DNA from: Thermoflexales bacterium
GTDB taxonomy: Bacteria > Chloroflexota > Anaerolineae > Fen-1058
Reading direction: 5' to 3'
NCBI GenBank assembly: GCA_017999195.1
Contig: JAGOBP010000261.1
Coordinates: 1-6,237, forward strand
Length of the DNA: 6,237 nt
The notes under the pieces are model-generated. The model saw nothing but the letters and a program-made list of their open reading frames with translations. It did no database searches and was not told the DNA's origin. Position numbers and translations under genes: made by a program. Position 1 is the stretch's first letter. Every line of letters starts with the position of its first letter. Positions 5,871 to 6,237 of this stretch are shown here, piece by piece.

Positions 5871-5914
5871 ATCAAAATACAACGCCCCCAGATCGACTCG
5901 ATCCAGGGGCGTTG
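5871..5914 (-). terminator. Intrinsic terminator of the probable methyltransferase gene
   Basis: Minus strand: CAACGCCCC (5906-5914) pairs with GGGGCGTTG (5880-5888). Inside, after a CA/CA internal loop, GATCGA pairs with TCGATC (5891-5896 and 5898-5903), making one long hairpin. It is followed by TATTTTGATC (5870-5879), a modest U-tract. It lies 21 bp past the stop codon at 5936. The stem is symmetric enough to fold on either strand, but only the minus strand has a gene ending here. Confidence 0.8.
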
Positions 5915-5935
5915 AAGGCTCCATCGATTGCAGAA

Positions 5936-6237
5936 TTACTGGGATTTGCGAATCACCCACGCGCCGACCAGGCCGCTCAGCAGCGGCGTAAATTCAAGCG
6001 GCGCGCCCAGCGTGTCGTACAACGCAGGCTTGATGGTATTACCTTGCCGCGCCGCCGCCCACATGTGCAGTCCTTTGATGCGCTTGCCGCTCAGGCCGTT
6101 CTTGATCAATTGATTCGCGCTCTCGCTCGTCATCTGCTCGGTCGGCTCGATGATCAGCAGCGCGCCGCCCGGCTGCACACTGCCCCACAACGCTTGCAGT
6201 CCGCGCACTTTATCGTCCAGCACCGCCAGCAGCGACG
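5936..6237 (-). CDS. Probable class I SAM-dependent methyltransferase, C-terminal fragment (N-terminus beyond window)
   Basis: About 100 residues are visible, beginning in frame at the window edge (SLLAVLDDKVRGLQALW) and ending at a TAA (5936-5938). The segment GLQALWGSVQPGGALLIIEPTE (residues 12-33 of the visible part) matches the post-catalytic stretch of Rossmann-fold methyltransferases, where a helix is followed by PGG and a strand ending in E-P. The end, GAWVIRKSQ, resembles the final beta strand of that fold. The SAM-binding GxGxG motif would lie outside the window, so the assignment rests on the C-terminal pattern alone and the substrate is unknown. A GTG at 6223 is internal, not the start, because the frame stays open upstream with plausible coding sequence. 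A terminator follows directly. Confidence 0.65.
   Translation of the reverse strand, partial: SLLAVLDDKVRGLQALWGSVQPGGALLIIEPTEQMTSESANQLIKNGLSGKRIKGLHMWAAARQGNTIKPALYDTLGAPLEFTPLLSGLVGAWVIRKSQ

Larger units (their letters stand above)
5706..5879. other. Gene-free spacer with clustered hairpins between two transcription units
   Basis: This is the part of the spacer between the tetR -35 box and the methyltransferase terminator hairpin. No plausible coding sequence is seen: the short plus-strand reading frame reaching to 5807 has no ribosome binding site or recognisable protein. It is dense in inverted repeats (5740-5756, 5788-5805, 5807-5824, 5841-5854), which suggests a repeat-accumulating insulator-like site rather than a hidden gene. 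Confidence 0.6.

Noticed and set aside
5740..5914. Possible CRISPR array from the closely spaced inverted repeats
   Set aside because: The hairpins differ from one another and there are no identical direct repeats with uniform spacers.

Overview
The window is a GC-rich stretch of bacterial chromosome in which every gene I can support lies on the minus strand, so transcription runs right to left. No gene gives a firm taxonomic call. Two short-signal-peptide lipoproteins with long Pro/Thr/Ser/Gln-rich linkers, a YbhB-type PEBP domain joined to a four-cysteine module, and palindromic intergenic repeats together would suit an environmental Chloroflexota-like bacterium. That is an impression from style and remembered families, not a demonstrated placement.

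Layout, in transcription order. The right edge (5936 to the end) holds the C-terminal part of a probable class I SAM-dependent methyltransferase, followed by an intrinsic terminator (about 5871-5914). A 5706-5879 spacer carries no gene but several hairpins, including a paired-hairpin motif that looks like an interspersed repeat. Next comes a compact and apparently complete transcription unit: a near-consensus sigma70-type promoter (TTGACA, 17 bp, TAAAAT), a 23-bp dyad overlapping its -10 box, then a TetR-family repressor of the WHG type (4946-5629), a CPBP/CAAX-family membrane protease homologue (4116-4931) and a short-chain dehydrogenase (3268-4119). The protease and dehydrogenase genes overlap by 4 nt (ATGA), and the unit ends in a textbook Rho-independent terminator at 3201-3233.

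After a 215-bp spacer lies a 678-residue lipoprotein gene (1016-3052) with a very strong ribosome binding site. It has a YbhB/YbcL-type PEBP domain, a four-cysteine module, a low-complexity linker and a large C-terminal region that is an internal duplication with four LTxxQ-like motifs. A 116-bp spacer follows, most of it an 89-bp inverted repeat of the GTCATTGC...GAAGCAATCTC type. The left edge carries the N-terminal 299 residues of a lipoprotein metallophosphoesterase with a purple-acid-phosphatase-like FN3 domain (1-899).

Biologically there are two themes. The TetR/CPBP/SDR operon looks autoregulated and self-contained, presumably induced by a small hydrophobic ligand. The two surface lipoproteins are probably exported and anchored to the membrane; whether they are co-transcribed is open. 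No RNA genes, CRISPR array or transposase gene were seen.
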